This document shows positions 49,926 to 61,398 of a DNA stretch of 64,000 bases, one piece after another. Every line of letters begins with the position of its first letter. The stretch's first letter is position 1. A program made the position numbers and the translations under genes. The notes under the pieces are model-generated. The model was not told the DNA's origin. It ran no database searches and saw only the letters and a list, made by a program, of their open reading frames with translations. The DNA is from Eutreptiella sp. 'Long Island Sound 2002' (Eukaryota > Euglenozoa > Euglenophyceae > Eutreptiales > Eutreptiaceae), in NCBI GenBank assembly GCA_964036045.1, contig OZ038385.1:44195722-44259721 (forward strand), in the 5' to 3' direction.

Positions 49926-50878
49926 ACTTCGGCATGGCCGTTTGCCTATGTGGCGTAGCAGTGCACAATATCTGCCTGTGACTTTGCAAAGCAGAAGAGC
50001 GAGAACAGGCCCCCCACAACATGCACCTTACTGCCAATTTATGGCGCTATGCCAATGACACTTTTGGCCGCATGTTTGTTGACCTGCTTTTCTTCTTCAT
50101 GTCTCAGTGATGACCCAAAGGGTGTTGTGCATGTTTGGGCCGTGACGAACAACAGGGATTCAAAGGGCAGCGCCAATGGCCGATAACAATGCAATTCTCA
50201 TGGGCGCAACCGTTCACTTGAAGTTCTTCGCATGCTGGCATGACTGTGCAATGCCGTGTCAATTGTACCAAGCCAGCCTTCCACCCAGGGTCTTTGCCAC
50301 CCTGCCTTCTTCCTTCCCCTTGCTTTGTGCCCCGTCTGTCTCAAAGTGCCAGCTTTGTGGAGCAATGCTGCTCTGGCAAACGATTGTCACAAACAGAGGT
50401 TGACCAGTCTGCTGCCTCTGGTCCCCTGGGTCCTGCACGTGTACAGTTTGGGCATGAGTCGCCTGTCCCAGGCCTGGTCTGGATTACCCGTTTGCTCGCA
50501 GCACAGAATCATTATGCACAACCTGCAACCTGTTGTTGGGCCACTCGTGTAAAGAGACACCATTTATTGCCATACACTGCCATGTTGGTTTCATCACTGA
50601 AAGTTACCACCAGTCTCCTGCCATGTGTATCCCCAGTGATGTCCCTCCATCCCTGGGATGAAAGGGGGGCAGAACTGGGCCATTTGTGCAATTTCTTGAT
50701 TTCAAATACGTTTTGATCAGTTGGTTGCCATTTTATCACTGCAGCTATGCTGCCCGTCCTGTTGCATTGCAGCTGGACAGACATTGTGGCACTGTGGCAT
50801 GGATTGGTGCATCGGTGGATCATTTTGGCATTGCACTGTTTCTGAGGTGTTTTAATGTTCTGAGAGAAGGAGGGGGAT

Positions 50879-50914
<36 letters not shown>

Positions 50915-51133
50915 TCGAGTATTGGTTACCGCAAGCACACTACAGGCCAGTATGGCAGAGTCAATGTTTGAGAACCCCAGACAAGGCTCAAAGCTGGGGT
51001 GTCACTGCTCTGGGGGAGATGGGTTTGATGGGCGCCACAGAGCCATTGTTTTCTGAAGCATGGTTGTGATTGTTTTGCAATAAAGCTCAGGATGTGGCTC
51101 AGCTGTGCAAGGTTACTTTGAGGTTAGAGTGGT
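49926..51133. other. Single-copy sequence without a supportable gene; contains (GA)15
   Basis: About 1.2 kb of mixed composition. A pure GA dinucleotide run occupies 50881-50910. Reading frames of 100-160 codons exist on both strands but none could be tied to a family. A weak transposase-like resemblance on the minus strand is discussed under rejected items. The composite satellite begins at 51134. Confidence 0.6.
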
Positions 51134-53861
51134 TCCAATATTTTTTTCAAAAATTTTGTCCAAAATTTTTTTCCAAAATCTTTTCCAAAATTTTTTTCCG
51201 AAATTTTTGCCAAAATTTTTTCCATAATTTTTCCAATATTTTTTTCAAAAATTTTTGCCAAAATTTTTTCCAAAATTTTTTCCAAAAATTTTTTCAAAAA
51301 TTTTTCTCAAAATTTTTTCCAAAATTTTTTCCAAAATTTTTTTCCAAAATTTTTTTTAAAAAATTTTTCCAAAATTATTTCCAAAAATTTTTTCCAAAAC
51401 TTTTCCAATATTTTTTTCAAAAATTTTTTCCAAAATTTTTCCAATATTTTTTCCAAAAATTTTTGCCAAAATTTTTTCCAAAATTTTTTCCAAAATTTTT
51501 TCCAAAAATTTTCCAATATTTTTTTCAAAAATTTCTTCCAAAATTTTTTTCCAAAATTTGTTGCGAAATTTTTTTCCAGATTTTTCCAATATTTTTTTCA
51601 AAATTTTTTGCAACAATTTTTTCCGAAATTTTTTCCAAAATTTTTTTCAAAATTTTTTCTCAAAATTTTTTCCAAAATTTTTTCCAAAAATTTTTTCAAA
51701 AATTTTTCTCAAAATATTTCCAAAATTTTTTCCAAAAATTTTTTCCAAAATTTTTTTTAAAAATTTTTTCCAAAATTATTTCCAAAATTTTCCTCCAAAA
51801 TTTTTTCCAAAATTTTTTCTCAAATTTTTTTCAAAAATTTTTTCCAAAATTTTTCCAATATTTTTTTCAAAAATTTTTTCCAAAATTTTTCCAATATTTT
51901 TTTCAAAAATTTTTGCCAAAATTTTTTCCAAAATTTTTTCCAAAATTTTTTCGAAAATTATTTCCAAATTTTTTTTCCAAAATTTTTTCGAAAATTTTTT
52001 TCAAAAATTTTTCCAAAATTTTTGCAATATTTTTTTCAAAAATTTTTGCCAAAATCTTCTCCAAAATTGCGACACACGGCTTCTACAATGGTATCTTTGG
52101 TCCCCGGGCTTGGTAGCCGCAAATTCGCGACCAAGGTTGTGTACTTGTCCCTTGCGTCTTTGGGCTTGGTAGCCGCAAATGCGCGGCTACATGCTTCTTT
52201 CACTTTCTATGTGCGTAACCCTAACCTTGTGCGTTTATTCCAAAAATTTTTTCAAAAATTTTTTCTAAAATTTTGCCAATATTTTTCTCAAAAGTTTTTG
52301 CCAAAATCTTTTCCAAAATTGCGACACACGGCTTCTACAATGGTATCTTTGGTCCCCGGGCTTGGTAGGCCGCAAATTCGCGGCTACATGCTTCTTTCAC
52401 TTTCTATGTGCGTAACCCTAACCTTGTGCGTTTATTCCAAAATTTTGTTCAAAAATTTTTTCCAAAATTTTTCCAATATTTTTTTCAAAAATTTTTGCCA
52501 AAATTGTTTCCAAAATTGCGACACACGGCTTCTACAATGGTATCTTTGGTCCCTGGGCTTGGTAGCCGCAAATTCGCGAGTCAGGTTGTGTACTTGTCCC
52601 TTGCGTCTTTGGGCTTGGTAGCCGCAAATGCGCGGCTACATGCTTCTTTCACTTTCTATGTGCGTAACCCTAACCTTGTGCGTTTATTCCAAAAAAATTT
52701 TCAAAAATTTTTTCTAAAATTTTGCCAATATTTTTTTCAAAAATTCTTGCCAAAATCTTTTCCAAAATTGCGACACACGGCTTCTACAATGGTATCTTTG
52801 GTCCCCGGGCTTGGTAGCCGCAAATTCGCGACTCAGGTTGTGTACCTGTCCCTTGCGTGTTTGGGCTTGGTAGCCGCCAATTCGCGGCTACATGCTTCTT
52901 TCACTTTCTATGTGCGTAACCCTAACCTTGTGCGTTTTTTCCAAAATTTTTTTCAAAAATTTTTCCCAAATTTTTTTGCAAAATTTTTTCCAAAATTTTT
53001 CCAATATTTTTTTCAAAAATTTTTGCCAAAATTTTTTCCAAAATTTTTTCCAAAATTTTTTTTAAAAATTTTTTCCAAAATTTTTTCCAAAATTTTTTCC
53101 AAAAATTTGTTTCCAAAATTTTTTTCAAAAATTTATCCAAAATTTTTCCAATATTTTTTTCCAAAATTTTTGCCAAAATCTTTTCCAAAATTGCGACACA
53201 CGGCTTCTACAATGGTATCTTTGGTCCCCGGGCTTGGTAGCCGCAAATTCGCGAGTAAGGTTGTGTACTTGTCCCTTGCGTCTTTGGGCTTGGTAGCCGC
53301 AAATTCGCGGCTACATGCTTCTTTAACTTTCTATGTGCGTAACCCTAACCTTGTGCGTTGTTTCCAAAATTTTGTTCAAAAATTTTTTCCAAAATTTTTC
53401 GAATATTTTTTTCAAAAATTTTTGCCAAAATTGTTTCCAAAATTGCGACACACGGCTTCTACAATGGTATCTTTGGTCCCTGGGCTTGGTAGCCGCAAAT
53501 TCGCGACTCAGGTTGTGTACTTGTCCCTTGCGTCTTTGGGCTTGGTAGCCGCAAATGCGCGGCTACATGCTTCTTTCACTTTCTATGTGCGTAACCCTAA
53601 CCTTGTGCGTTTATTCCAAAATTTTTTTCAAAAATTTTTTCTAAAATTTTGCCAATATTTTTTTCAAAAATTTTTGCCAAAATCTTTTCCAAAATTGCGA
53701 CACACGGCTTCTACAATGGTATCTTTGGTCCCCGGCTTGGTAGCCGCAAATTCGCGACTCAGGTTGTGTACTTGTCCCTTGCGTCTTTGGGCTTGGTAGC
53801 CGCAAATTCGTTTCCAAAATTTTTTTCCAAAATTTTTTTCAAAAATTTGTCCAAAATTCCT
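51134..53861. repeat. Left AT-rich minisatellite with seven embedded conserved units
   Basis: The background is a degenerate repeat of about 12 bp, close to ccaaaatttttt with variants tcaaaaatttttt and gccaaaatttttt. It runs unbroken from 51134 to 52068. GC-moderate units are then embedded at about 52069-52236, 52321-52435, 52518-52688, 52770-52938, 53193-53360, 53444-53612 and 53697-53810 (truncated). Each starts gcgacacacggcttctac, carries one or two gcttggtagccgc modules and ends gtaaccctaaccttgtgcg. The second copy is shortened by about 50 bp. The long phenylalanine/lysine-rich reading frames here come from the repeat. Confidence 0.93.
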
Positions 53862-54809
53862 TTCCGGCGCGGCGGCGCTTCCCGGGGGGGGGGGGGGGGG
53901 GGGCGGGCCTTGAAAAGCGCGCGGCGCGGCGCGGCGGCGCGTCCTGGGAGGGGGGGGGGGGGCGTCCGGCTCTTGAAAAAGCGCGCGGCGCGGCGGCGCG
54001 TCCGGGGGGGGGGGGGTCCGGATCTTGAAAAGCGCGCGGCGCGGCGCGGCGGCGCGTCCCGGGGGGGGGGGGGGAGGGGGGGGGCGTCCGGCTCTTGAAA
54101 AAGCGCGCGGCGCGGCGGCGCGTCCGGGGGGGGGGGGGGGGGAGGGGGGGGGGGTCCCGGATCTTGAAAAGCGCGCGGCGCGGCGGCGCGTCCGGGGGGG
54201 GGGGGGGGGGGGGGGGGGTCGTCCGGCTCTTCAAAAAGCGCGGCGCGCGGCGGCGCGTCCGGGGGGGGGTGAGGGTCCGGATCTTGAAAAAGCGCGCGGC
54301 GCGGCGGCGCGTCCGGGGGGGGGGGGGGTCCCGGATCTTGAAAAGCGCGCGGAGCGGCGGCGCGTCTGGGGGGGGAGGGGGGGGTCCCGGATCTTGAAAA
54401 GCGCGCGGCGCGGCGGCGCGTCCGGGGGGGGGGGGGGGGGGTCCGGATCTTGAAAAGCGCGCGGCGCGGCGCGGCGGCGCGTCCCGGGGGGGGGGGCGGG
54501 GGCGTCCGGCTCTTGAAAGAGCGCGCGGCGCTGCGGCGCGTCCGGGGGGGGGGGGGGGGGGGGGCGTCCGGCTCTTCAAAAAGCGCGCGGGGGGGGCCGG
54601 GAGTCCGGATCCTCGAAAAGCGCGCGGCGCGGCGGCGCGTCCGGGGGGGGGGGGGGGGTCCCGGATCTTGAAAAGCGCGCGGCGCGGCGGCGCGTCCGGG
54701 GGGGGGGTCCGGATCTTGAAAAAGCGCGCGGCGCGGCGGCGCGTCCGGGGGGGGGGGGGGGGGGGGTCCGGTTCTTGAAAAAGCGCGCGGCGCGGCGGCG
54801 AGTCCGGGG
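53862..54809. repeat. Left GC-rich satellite block with long G runs
   Basis: About sixteen units of roughly 47-70 bp, each built from tccggatcttgaaaaagc (or tccggctcttgaaaaagc), then gcgcggcgcggcggcgcgtc, then a G run of about 8-24 bases. Unit length varies mainly with the G run. The block starts abruptly after ccaaaattcctttccgg at the end of the AT-rich block and stops at the assembly gap. Confidence 0.93.
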
Positions 54810-55009
54810 NNNNNNNNNNNNNNNNNNNNNNNNNNNNNNNNNNNNNNNNNNNNNNNNNNNNNNNNNNNNNNNNNNNNNNNNNNNNNNNNNNNNNNNNNNN
54901 NNNNNNNNNNNNNNNNNNNNNNNNNNNNNNNNNNNNNNNNNNNNNNNNNNNNNNNNNNNNNNNNNNNNNNNNNNNNNNNNNNNNNNNNNNNNNNNNNNNN
55001 NNNNNNNNN
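54810..55009. other. Assembly gap of 200 N
   Basis: Exactly 200 unknown bases. The round number suggests a placeholder of unknown true length. The G-rich unit on the left and the C-rich unit on the right are reverse complements of the same family. Confidence 0.99.
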
Positions 55010-55760
55010 CCACCCCCCCCCCCCCCCCCCCCCGGGACGCGCCGCCCCCGCCGCGCCGCCGCGCTTTTCAAGATCCGGACCCCCCCCCCCCCCGCCGGAC
55101 GCGCCGCCGCGCCGCGCGCTTTTTCAAGATCCGGACCCCCCCCCCCCCCCCCCGGACGCGCCGCCGCGCCGCGCGCTTTTTCAATAGCCGGACGCCCCCC
55201 CCCCCCTCCCGGGACGCGCGCCGCGCCGCGCGCTTTTTCAAGATCCGGACCCCCCCCCCCCCTGCCCCCGACGCGCCGCCGCGCCGCGCGGTTTTTCAAG
55301 AGCCGGACGCCCCCCCCGCCCCCCCCCCCCCCCCGCCCCCCGGGACGCGCCGCCGCGCCGCGCCGCGCGCTTTTCAAGATCCGGAACCCCCCCCCCCCCC
55401 CCCGGACGCGCCGCCGCGCCGCGCGCTTTTTCAAGATCCGGACCCCCCCCCCCCCCCCCCCGGACGCGCCGCCGCGCCGCGCGCTTTTTCAAGAGCCTGA
55501 CCCCCCCCCCCCCCGGGACGCGCCGCCTTGCCGCGCTGCGCGCTTTTTCAAGATCCGGACCCCCCCGCCCCCCCCCCGGACGCGCCGACGCGCCGCCGCG
55601 CCGCGCGCTTTTTCAAGAGCCGGACGCCCCCCCCCCCCCTCCCTGGGACGCGCCGCCGCGCCGCGCCGCGCGCTTTTCAAGATCCGGACCCCCCCCCCCC
55701 CCCCCCCTGGGACGCGTCGCCGCGCCGCGCGCTTTTCAAGATCCGGACCCCGGACCCCGG
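55010..55760. repeat. Right GC-rich satellite block 1 (C-rich strand)
   Basis: Reverse complement of the block left of the gap. C runs alternate with ggacgcgccgccgcgccgcg and gctttttcaagatccggac, or the agccggac variant. It ends with the conserved junction ccggaccccggaccccggaa at about 55760, where the AT-rich block begins. Confidence 0.93.
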
Positions 55761-57730
55761 AAGAAAATTTTGGACAAAATTTTTCAAAACAATTTTGGAA
55801 AAAATTTTGGAAAAAATTTTGGCAAAAATTTTTCAAAAAAAATTTTGGAAAAAATTTTGGAAAAAATTTTTGGCAAAAATTTTTGAAAAAAATATTGGAA
55901 AAATTTGGAAAAAATTTTGGCAAAAATTTCGGAAAAAAATTTTGGAAAAAATTTTGGAAAAAAATTTGAGAAAATATTTTGGAAAAAAATTTTGGAAATA
56001 ATGTTGGAAAAAATTTTTACAAAAAATTTTGGAAAAAAATTTTGGAAAAAAATTTTGGACAAAATTTTTGACAAAAATTTTTGAAAAAAATTTTGCCAAA
56101 AATTTTGGAAAAAATTTGGCAAACATTTTTGAAAAAAATATTGGAAAAATTTTGGGAAAATTTTTGCAAAAAATTTTTGAAAAAATATTGGAAAAATTTT
56201 GGAAAAAATTTTGGAAAAAATTTTGGCACTAATTTTTGAAAAAATTTTGGAAAAATTTTGGAAAAAATTTTGGCAAAAATTTTTGAAAAAAAATTTGGAA
56301 AAAATTTTGGAAAAAAATTTTGGACAAAATTTTTGAAAAAAGTTTGGAAAAAAATTTTGGAAAAAATTTTCGAAAAAATTTTGGCAAAAATTTTTGAAGA
56401 AAATATTGGAAAAATTTTTGAAAAAAATTTTGGAAAAAAATTTTGGACAAAATTTTGGAAAAAATTTCGGCAAACATTTTTGAAAAAAATATTGGAAAAA
56501 TTTGGAAAAAATTTGGAAAAAATTTTGGCAAAAATTTCGGAAAAAATTTTGGAAAAAATTTTGGAAAAAAATTTTGGACAAAATTTTTGAAAAAAATTTT
56601 GGAAAAATTTTGGAAAAGTTTTCGAAAAAAAAATTGGAAATAATTTCGAAAAAAATTTTCGAAAAAATTTTGGAACAAAAATTTGGAAATAATTTTGGAA
56701 AAATTTTTAACAAAAATTTTGGAAAAAAATTTTGGAAAAAATTTTGGAAAAAATTTTGGAAAAAATTTTTGAAAAAAATTTTTGAAAAAATTTTGCAAAA
56801 AATTTTGGCAAAAAATTTTGAAAAAAATATTGAAAAATCTGAGGAAAAATTTTGCAAAAAATTTTGGAAAAAAATTTTGGAAAAAATTTTTGAAAAAAAA
56901 TTCCGGAAAATTTTGGAAAAAATTTTGGAAAAAATTTTGGAAAAAATTTTGGCAAAAGTTTTTGACAAAAATATTGGAAAAATTTTGGAAAAAATTTTTG
57001 AAAAAAATATTGGAAAATTTTTGGAAAAAATTTTTGAAAAAAATTGAGAAAAAATTTTGGAAAAAAATTTTGGAAATAATTTTGGAAAAAATTTTTGACA
57101 AAAATTTTTGAAAAAAATTTTGCCAAAAATTTTGGAAAAAATTTTGGCAAACACTTTTTGGAAAAAATATTGGAAAAATTTTGGAAAAATTTTTGCAAAA
57201 ATTTTTGAAAAAAATATTGGAAAAATTTGGAAAAAATTTTGGAAAAAATTTTGGCACTAATTTTTGAAAAAATTTTGGAAAAATTTTGGAAAAAATTTTG
57301 GCAAAAATTTCGGAAAAAAATTTTGGAAAAAATTTTGGAAAAAATTTTGGACAAAATTTTGAAAAAAGTTTGGAAAAAAATTTTGGAAAAAATTTTGGAA
57401 AAAATTTGAGCAAAAATTTTTGAAAAAAATATTGGAAAAATTTTGGAAAAATTTTTGCAAAAAATTTTGGACAAAATTTTGGAAAAAATTTTGGCAAACA
57501 TTTTTGAAAAAAATATTGGAAAAATTTTGGAAAAATTTTTGCAAAAAATTTTGGAAAAAAATTTGGTAAAAATTTTGGAAAAAATTTTGGAAAAATTTCT
57601 GATAAAAGTTTTGGAAAAAAATTTTGGAAAAAATTTTGGCAAAAATATTTAAAAAAAAACTATTGGAAAAGTTTTGAAAAAAATTTTGCAAAAAAATTTT
57701 GGAAAAATTTTGAAAAAATTTTTGGAAAAA
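55761..57730. repeat. Right AT-rich minisatellite 1
   Basis: About 2 kb of the 12-bp family in reverse orientation (ttttggaaaaaa with variants ttttggcaaaaa and ttttgaaaaaaa). No other sequence is embedded until the conserved units start at 57731. Confidence 0.93.
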
Positions 57731-58379
57731 ACGCACAAGGTTAGGGTTACGCACATAGAAAGTGAAAGGAAGCATGTAGCCGCGAATTTGCGGCTACCAA
57801 GCCCAAGACGCAAGGGACAAGTACACAACCTGACCCGCGAATTTGCGGCTACCCAGCCCGGGACCAAAGATACCATTGTAGAAGCCGTGTGTCGCATTTT
57901 GGAAAAGATTTTGGCAAAAATTTTTGAAAAAAATATTGGCAAAATTTTAGAAAAAAATTTTGAAAAAAGTTTTGGAATAAACGCACAAGGTTAGGGTTAC
58001 GCACATAGAAAGTGAAAGAAGCATGTAGCCGCGAATTTGCGGCTACCAAGCCCGGGGACCAAAGATACCATTGTAGAAGCCGTGTGTCACAATTTTGGAA
58101 ACAATTTTGGCAAAAATTTTTGAAAAAAATATTGGAAAAATTTTGGAAAAAATTTTTGAAAAAAATATTGGAAAAATTTTGGAAAAAATTTTTGAAAAAA
58201 TTTTTGGAAAAAACGCACAAGGTTAGGGTTACGCACATAGAAAGTTAAAGAAGCATGTAGCCGCGAATTTGCGGCTACCAAGCCCAAAGGCGCAAGGGAC
58301 AAGTACACAACCTTAGTCGCGAATTTGCGGCTACCAAGCCCGGGGACCAAAGATACCATTGTAGAAGCCGTGTGTCGCA
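57731..58379. repeat. Conserved units R1-R3 (long, short, long)
   Basis: Three reverse-oriented copies of the unit found in the left arm lie at about 57731-57895, 57981-58090 and 58213-58379, separated by AT-rich repeat. Each starts acgcacaaggttagggttac and ends gaagccgtgtgtcgca, or gtcaca in the short copy. The middle copy lacks the segment between its two gcggctaccaagccc modules. R3 is followed directly by a C run without AT-rich spacer. Confidence 0.9.
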
Positions 58380-59302
58380 ACCCCCCCCCCCCCCCGCCGG
58401 ACGCGCCGCTGCGCCGCGCGCTTTTCAAGATCCGGACCCCCCCCCCCCCCCCCCGGACGCGCCGCCGCGCCGCGCGCTTTTTCAAGATCCGGGAACCCCC
58501 CCCCCCCCCCCCGGACGCGCCGCCGCGCCGCGCCGCGCGCTTTTCAAGAGCCGGACCCCCCCCCCCCCCGGACGGGCCGCCGCGCCGCGCGCTTTTTTCA
58601 AGAGCCGGACGCCCCCCCCCCCCCCGACGCGCGCCGCGCCGCGCGCTTTTTCAAGATCCGGACCCCCCCCCCCCCCTCCCCCCCCCCGACGCGCCGCCGC
58701 GCCGCGCGGTTTTTCAAGAGCCGGACGCCCCCCCCCCCCCCCCCCCCGGACGCGCCGCCGCGCCGCGCGCTCTTTCAAGAGCCGGACCCCCCCCCCCCCC
58801 ACCCCCCCGGACGCGCCGCCGCGCCGCGCGCTTTTTCAAGAGCCAGACGCCCCACCCGCCCCCCCCCCCCCCCCCAGCCCCCCGGGACGCGCCGCCGCGC
58901 CGCGCCGCGCGCTTTTCAAGATCCGGACCCCCCCCCCCCCCCCCCGGACGCGCCGCCGCGCCGCGCGCTTTTTCAAGATCCGGACCCCCCCCCCCCCCCC
59001 CCCCCCCGGACGCGCCGCCGCACCGCGCGCTTTTTCAAGAGCCTGACCCCCCCCCCCCCCGGGACGCGCCGCCTTGCGCGCTGCACGCTTTTTCAAGATC
59101 CGGACCCCCCCGCCCCCCCCCCCGGACGCGCCGACGCGCCGCCGCGCCGCGCGCTTTTTTCAAGAGCCGGACGCCCCCCCCCCTCCGGGACGCGCCGCCG
59201 CGCCGCGCCGCGCGCTTTTCAAGATCCGGACCCCCCCCCCCCCCCCCCCTGGGACGCGTCGCCGCGCCGCGCGCTTTTCAAGATCCGGACCCCGGACCCC
59301 GG
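58380..59302. repeat. Right GC-rich satellite block 2
   Basis: Same family and orientation as the block at 55010-55760. Its last units are arranged almost identically, including gacgcgccgccttg near 59062 (compare 55518) and the ccggaccccggaccccggaa junction near 59302. This marks it as a second copy of the same composite. Confidence 0.9.
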
Positions 59303-59958
59303 AAGAAAATTTTGGACCAAATTTTTGAAAACAATTTTGGAAAAAATTTTGGAAAAAATTTTGGCAAAAATTTTTGAAAAAAATTTTGGAAAAAATTTTG
59401 GAAAAATTTTTGGCAAAAATTTATGAATAAATATTGGAAAAATTTTGGAAAAAATTTTGGCAAAAATTTCGGAAAAAAATTTTGGAAAAAATTTTGGAAA
59501 AAAAATTTGAGAAAAAATTTTGGAAAAAAATTTTGGAAATAATTTTGGAAAAAATTTTTACCAAAAATTTTGGAAAAAAATTTGGACAAAATTTTTGACA
59601 AAAATTTTTGAAAAAAATTTTTGCCAAAAATTTTGGAAAAAAATATTGGAAAAATTTTTGGAAAAATTTTTGCAAAAAATTTTTGAAAAAAATATTGGAA
59701 AAATTTTGGAAAAAATTTTGGCAAACATTTTGAAAAAAATATTGGAAAAATTTTGGAAAAATTTTTGCAAAAAATTTTGGAAAAAAATTTTGGTAAAAAT
59801 TTTGGAAAAAATTTTGGAAAAAATTTCTGATAAAAGTTTGGAAAAAAATTTTGGAAAAAATTTTTGGCAAAAATATTTAAAAAAAAACTATTGGAAAAGT
59901 TTTGGAAAAAATTTTGCAAAAAAATTTTGGAAAAATTTTTGAAAAAATTTTGGAAAAA
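59303..59958. repeat. Right AT-rich minisatellite 2
   Basis: A 12-bp family block of about 650 bp, shorter than the 2-kb block in the first composite. Its start (gaagaaaattttggac) and its end (tttggaaaaaacgcacaagg) match those of the first. Confidence 0.9.
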
Positions 59959-60603
59959 ACGCACAAGGTTAGGGTTACGCACATAGAAAGTGAAAGAAGC
60001 ATGTAGCCGCGAATTTGCGGCTACCAAGCCCAAAGACGCAAGGGACAAGTACACACCCTGACCCGCGAATTTGCGGCTACCAAGCCCGGGACCAAAGATA
60101 CCATTGTAGAAGCCGTGTGTCGCAATTTTGGAAAAGATTTTGGCAAAAATTTTTGAAAAAAATATTGGCAAAATTTTAGAAAAAATTTTGAAAAAAGTTT
60201 TGAATAAATGCACAAGGTTAGGGTTACGCACATAGAAAGTGAAAGAAGCATGTAGCCGCGAATTTGCGGCTACCAAGCCCGGGGACCAAAGATACCATTG
60301 TAGAAGCCGTGTGTCACAATTTTGGAAACAATTTTGGCAAAAATTTTTGAAAAAAATATTGGAAAATTTGGAAAAAATTTTTGAAAAAAATATTGGAAAA
60401 ATTTTGGAAAAAATTTTTGAAAAATTTTTTGGAAAAAACGCACAAGGTTAGGGTTACGCACATAGAAAGTTAAAGAAGCATGTAGCCGCGAATTTGCGGC
60501 TACCAAGCCCAAAGGCGCAAGGGACAAGTACACAACCTTAGTCGCGAATTTGCGGCTACCAAGCCCGGGGACCAAAGATACCATTGTAGAAGCCGTGTGT
60601 CGC
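59959..60603. repeat. Conserved units R4-R6 (long, short, long)
   Basis: Copies at about 59959-60123, 60208-60317 and 60438-60603 repeat the long-short-long order seen at 57731-58379. The R5 start is altered (atgcacaagg). R6 passes directly into the next C run, as R3 does. Confidence 0.9.
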
Positions 60604-61398
60604 AACCCCCCCCCCCCCCGCCGGGACGCGCCGCCCCGCCGCGCGCTTTTTCAAGATCCGGGAACCCCCCCCCCCCCCCGGACGCGCCGCCGCGCCGCGC
60701 CGCGCGCTTTTCAAGAGCCGGACCCCCCCCCCCCCCCCCGGACGGGCCGCCGCGCCGCGCGCTTTTTCAAGAGCCGGACGCCCCCCCCCCCCCCCCCCCC
60801 GACGCGCGCCGCGCCGCGCGCTTTTTCAAGATCCGGACCCCCCCCCCCCCCCCGACGCGCCACCGCGCCGCGCGCTTTTTCAAGAGCCGGACGCCCCCCC
60901 CCCCCCCCCCCCCGGACGCGCCGCCGCGCCGCGCACTCTTTCAAGAGCCGGACCCCCCCCCCCCCCACCCCCCCGGACGCGCCGCCGCGCGCGCGCTTTT
61001 TCAAGAGCCAGACGCCCCCCCCCGCCTCCCCCCCCCCCCCAGCCCCCCGGGACGCGCCGCCGCGCCGCGCCGCGCGCTTTTCAAGATCCGGACCCCCCCC
61101 CCCCCCCCCCCCCCGGACGCGCCGCCGCGCCGCGCGCTTTTTCAAGAGCCTGACCCCACCCCCACCCCGGGACGCGCCGCCTTGCCGCGCTGCGCGCTTT
61201 TTCAAGATCCGGACCCCCCCCCCCCCCCCGGACGCGCCGCCGCGCCGCGCGCTTTTTCAAGAGCCGGACGCCCCCCCCCCCTCCCGGGACGCGCCGCCGC
61301 GCCGCGCCGCGCGCTTTTCAAGATCCGAACCCCCCCCCCCCCCCCTCGGACGCGTCGCCGCGCCGCGCGCTTTTCAAGATCCGGACCCCGGACCCCGG
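60604..61398. repeat. Right GC-rich satellite block 3
   Basis: Third copy of the C-rich block, again with a gacgcgccgccttg unit (near 61178) and the ccggaccccggaccccggaa junction (near 61398). Confidence 0.9.

Noticed and set aside
50512-50823. DDE transposase fragment on the minus strand
   Set aside because: VTFSDETNMAVYGNKW faintly recalls the second catalytic segment of Tc1/mariner-like transposases. The expected downstream motifs are not found in any frame, so the match is too short to call.
51070-52116. 348-codon frame rich in Phe, Lys and Gln
   Set aside because: It is a translation of the 12-bp AT-rich repeat (FFPKFFSKIF pattern). Other frames and the opposite strand are equally open. 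The similar frames between 55784 and 61925 are rejected for the same reason.
52200-60500. Telomeric repeat
   Set aside because: The taaccctaacc motif occurs once per conserved element and never as a tandem run, so this is not a telomere.
52100-60600. Dinoflagellate spliced leader or tRNA in the conserved element
   Set aside because: The ggtagccgc modules share only a short string with the known leader, and I see no tRNA T-loop or cloverleaf pattern.
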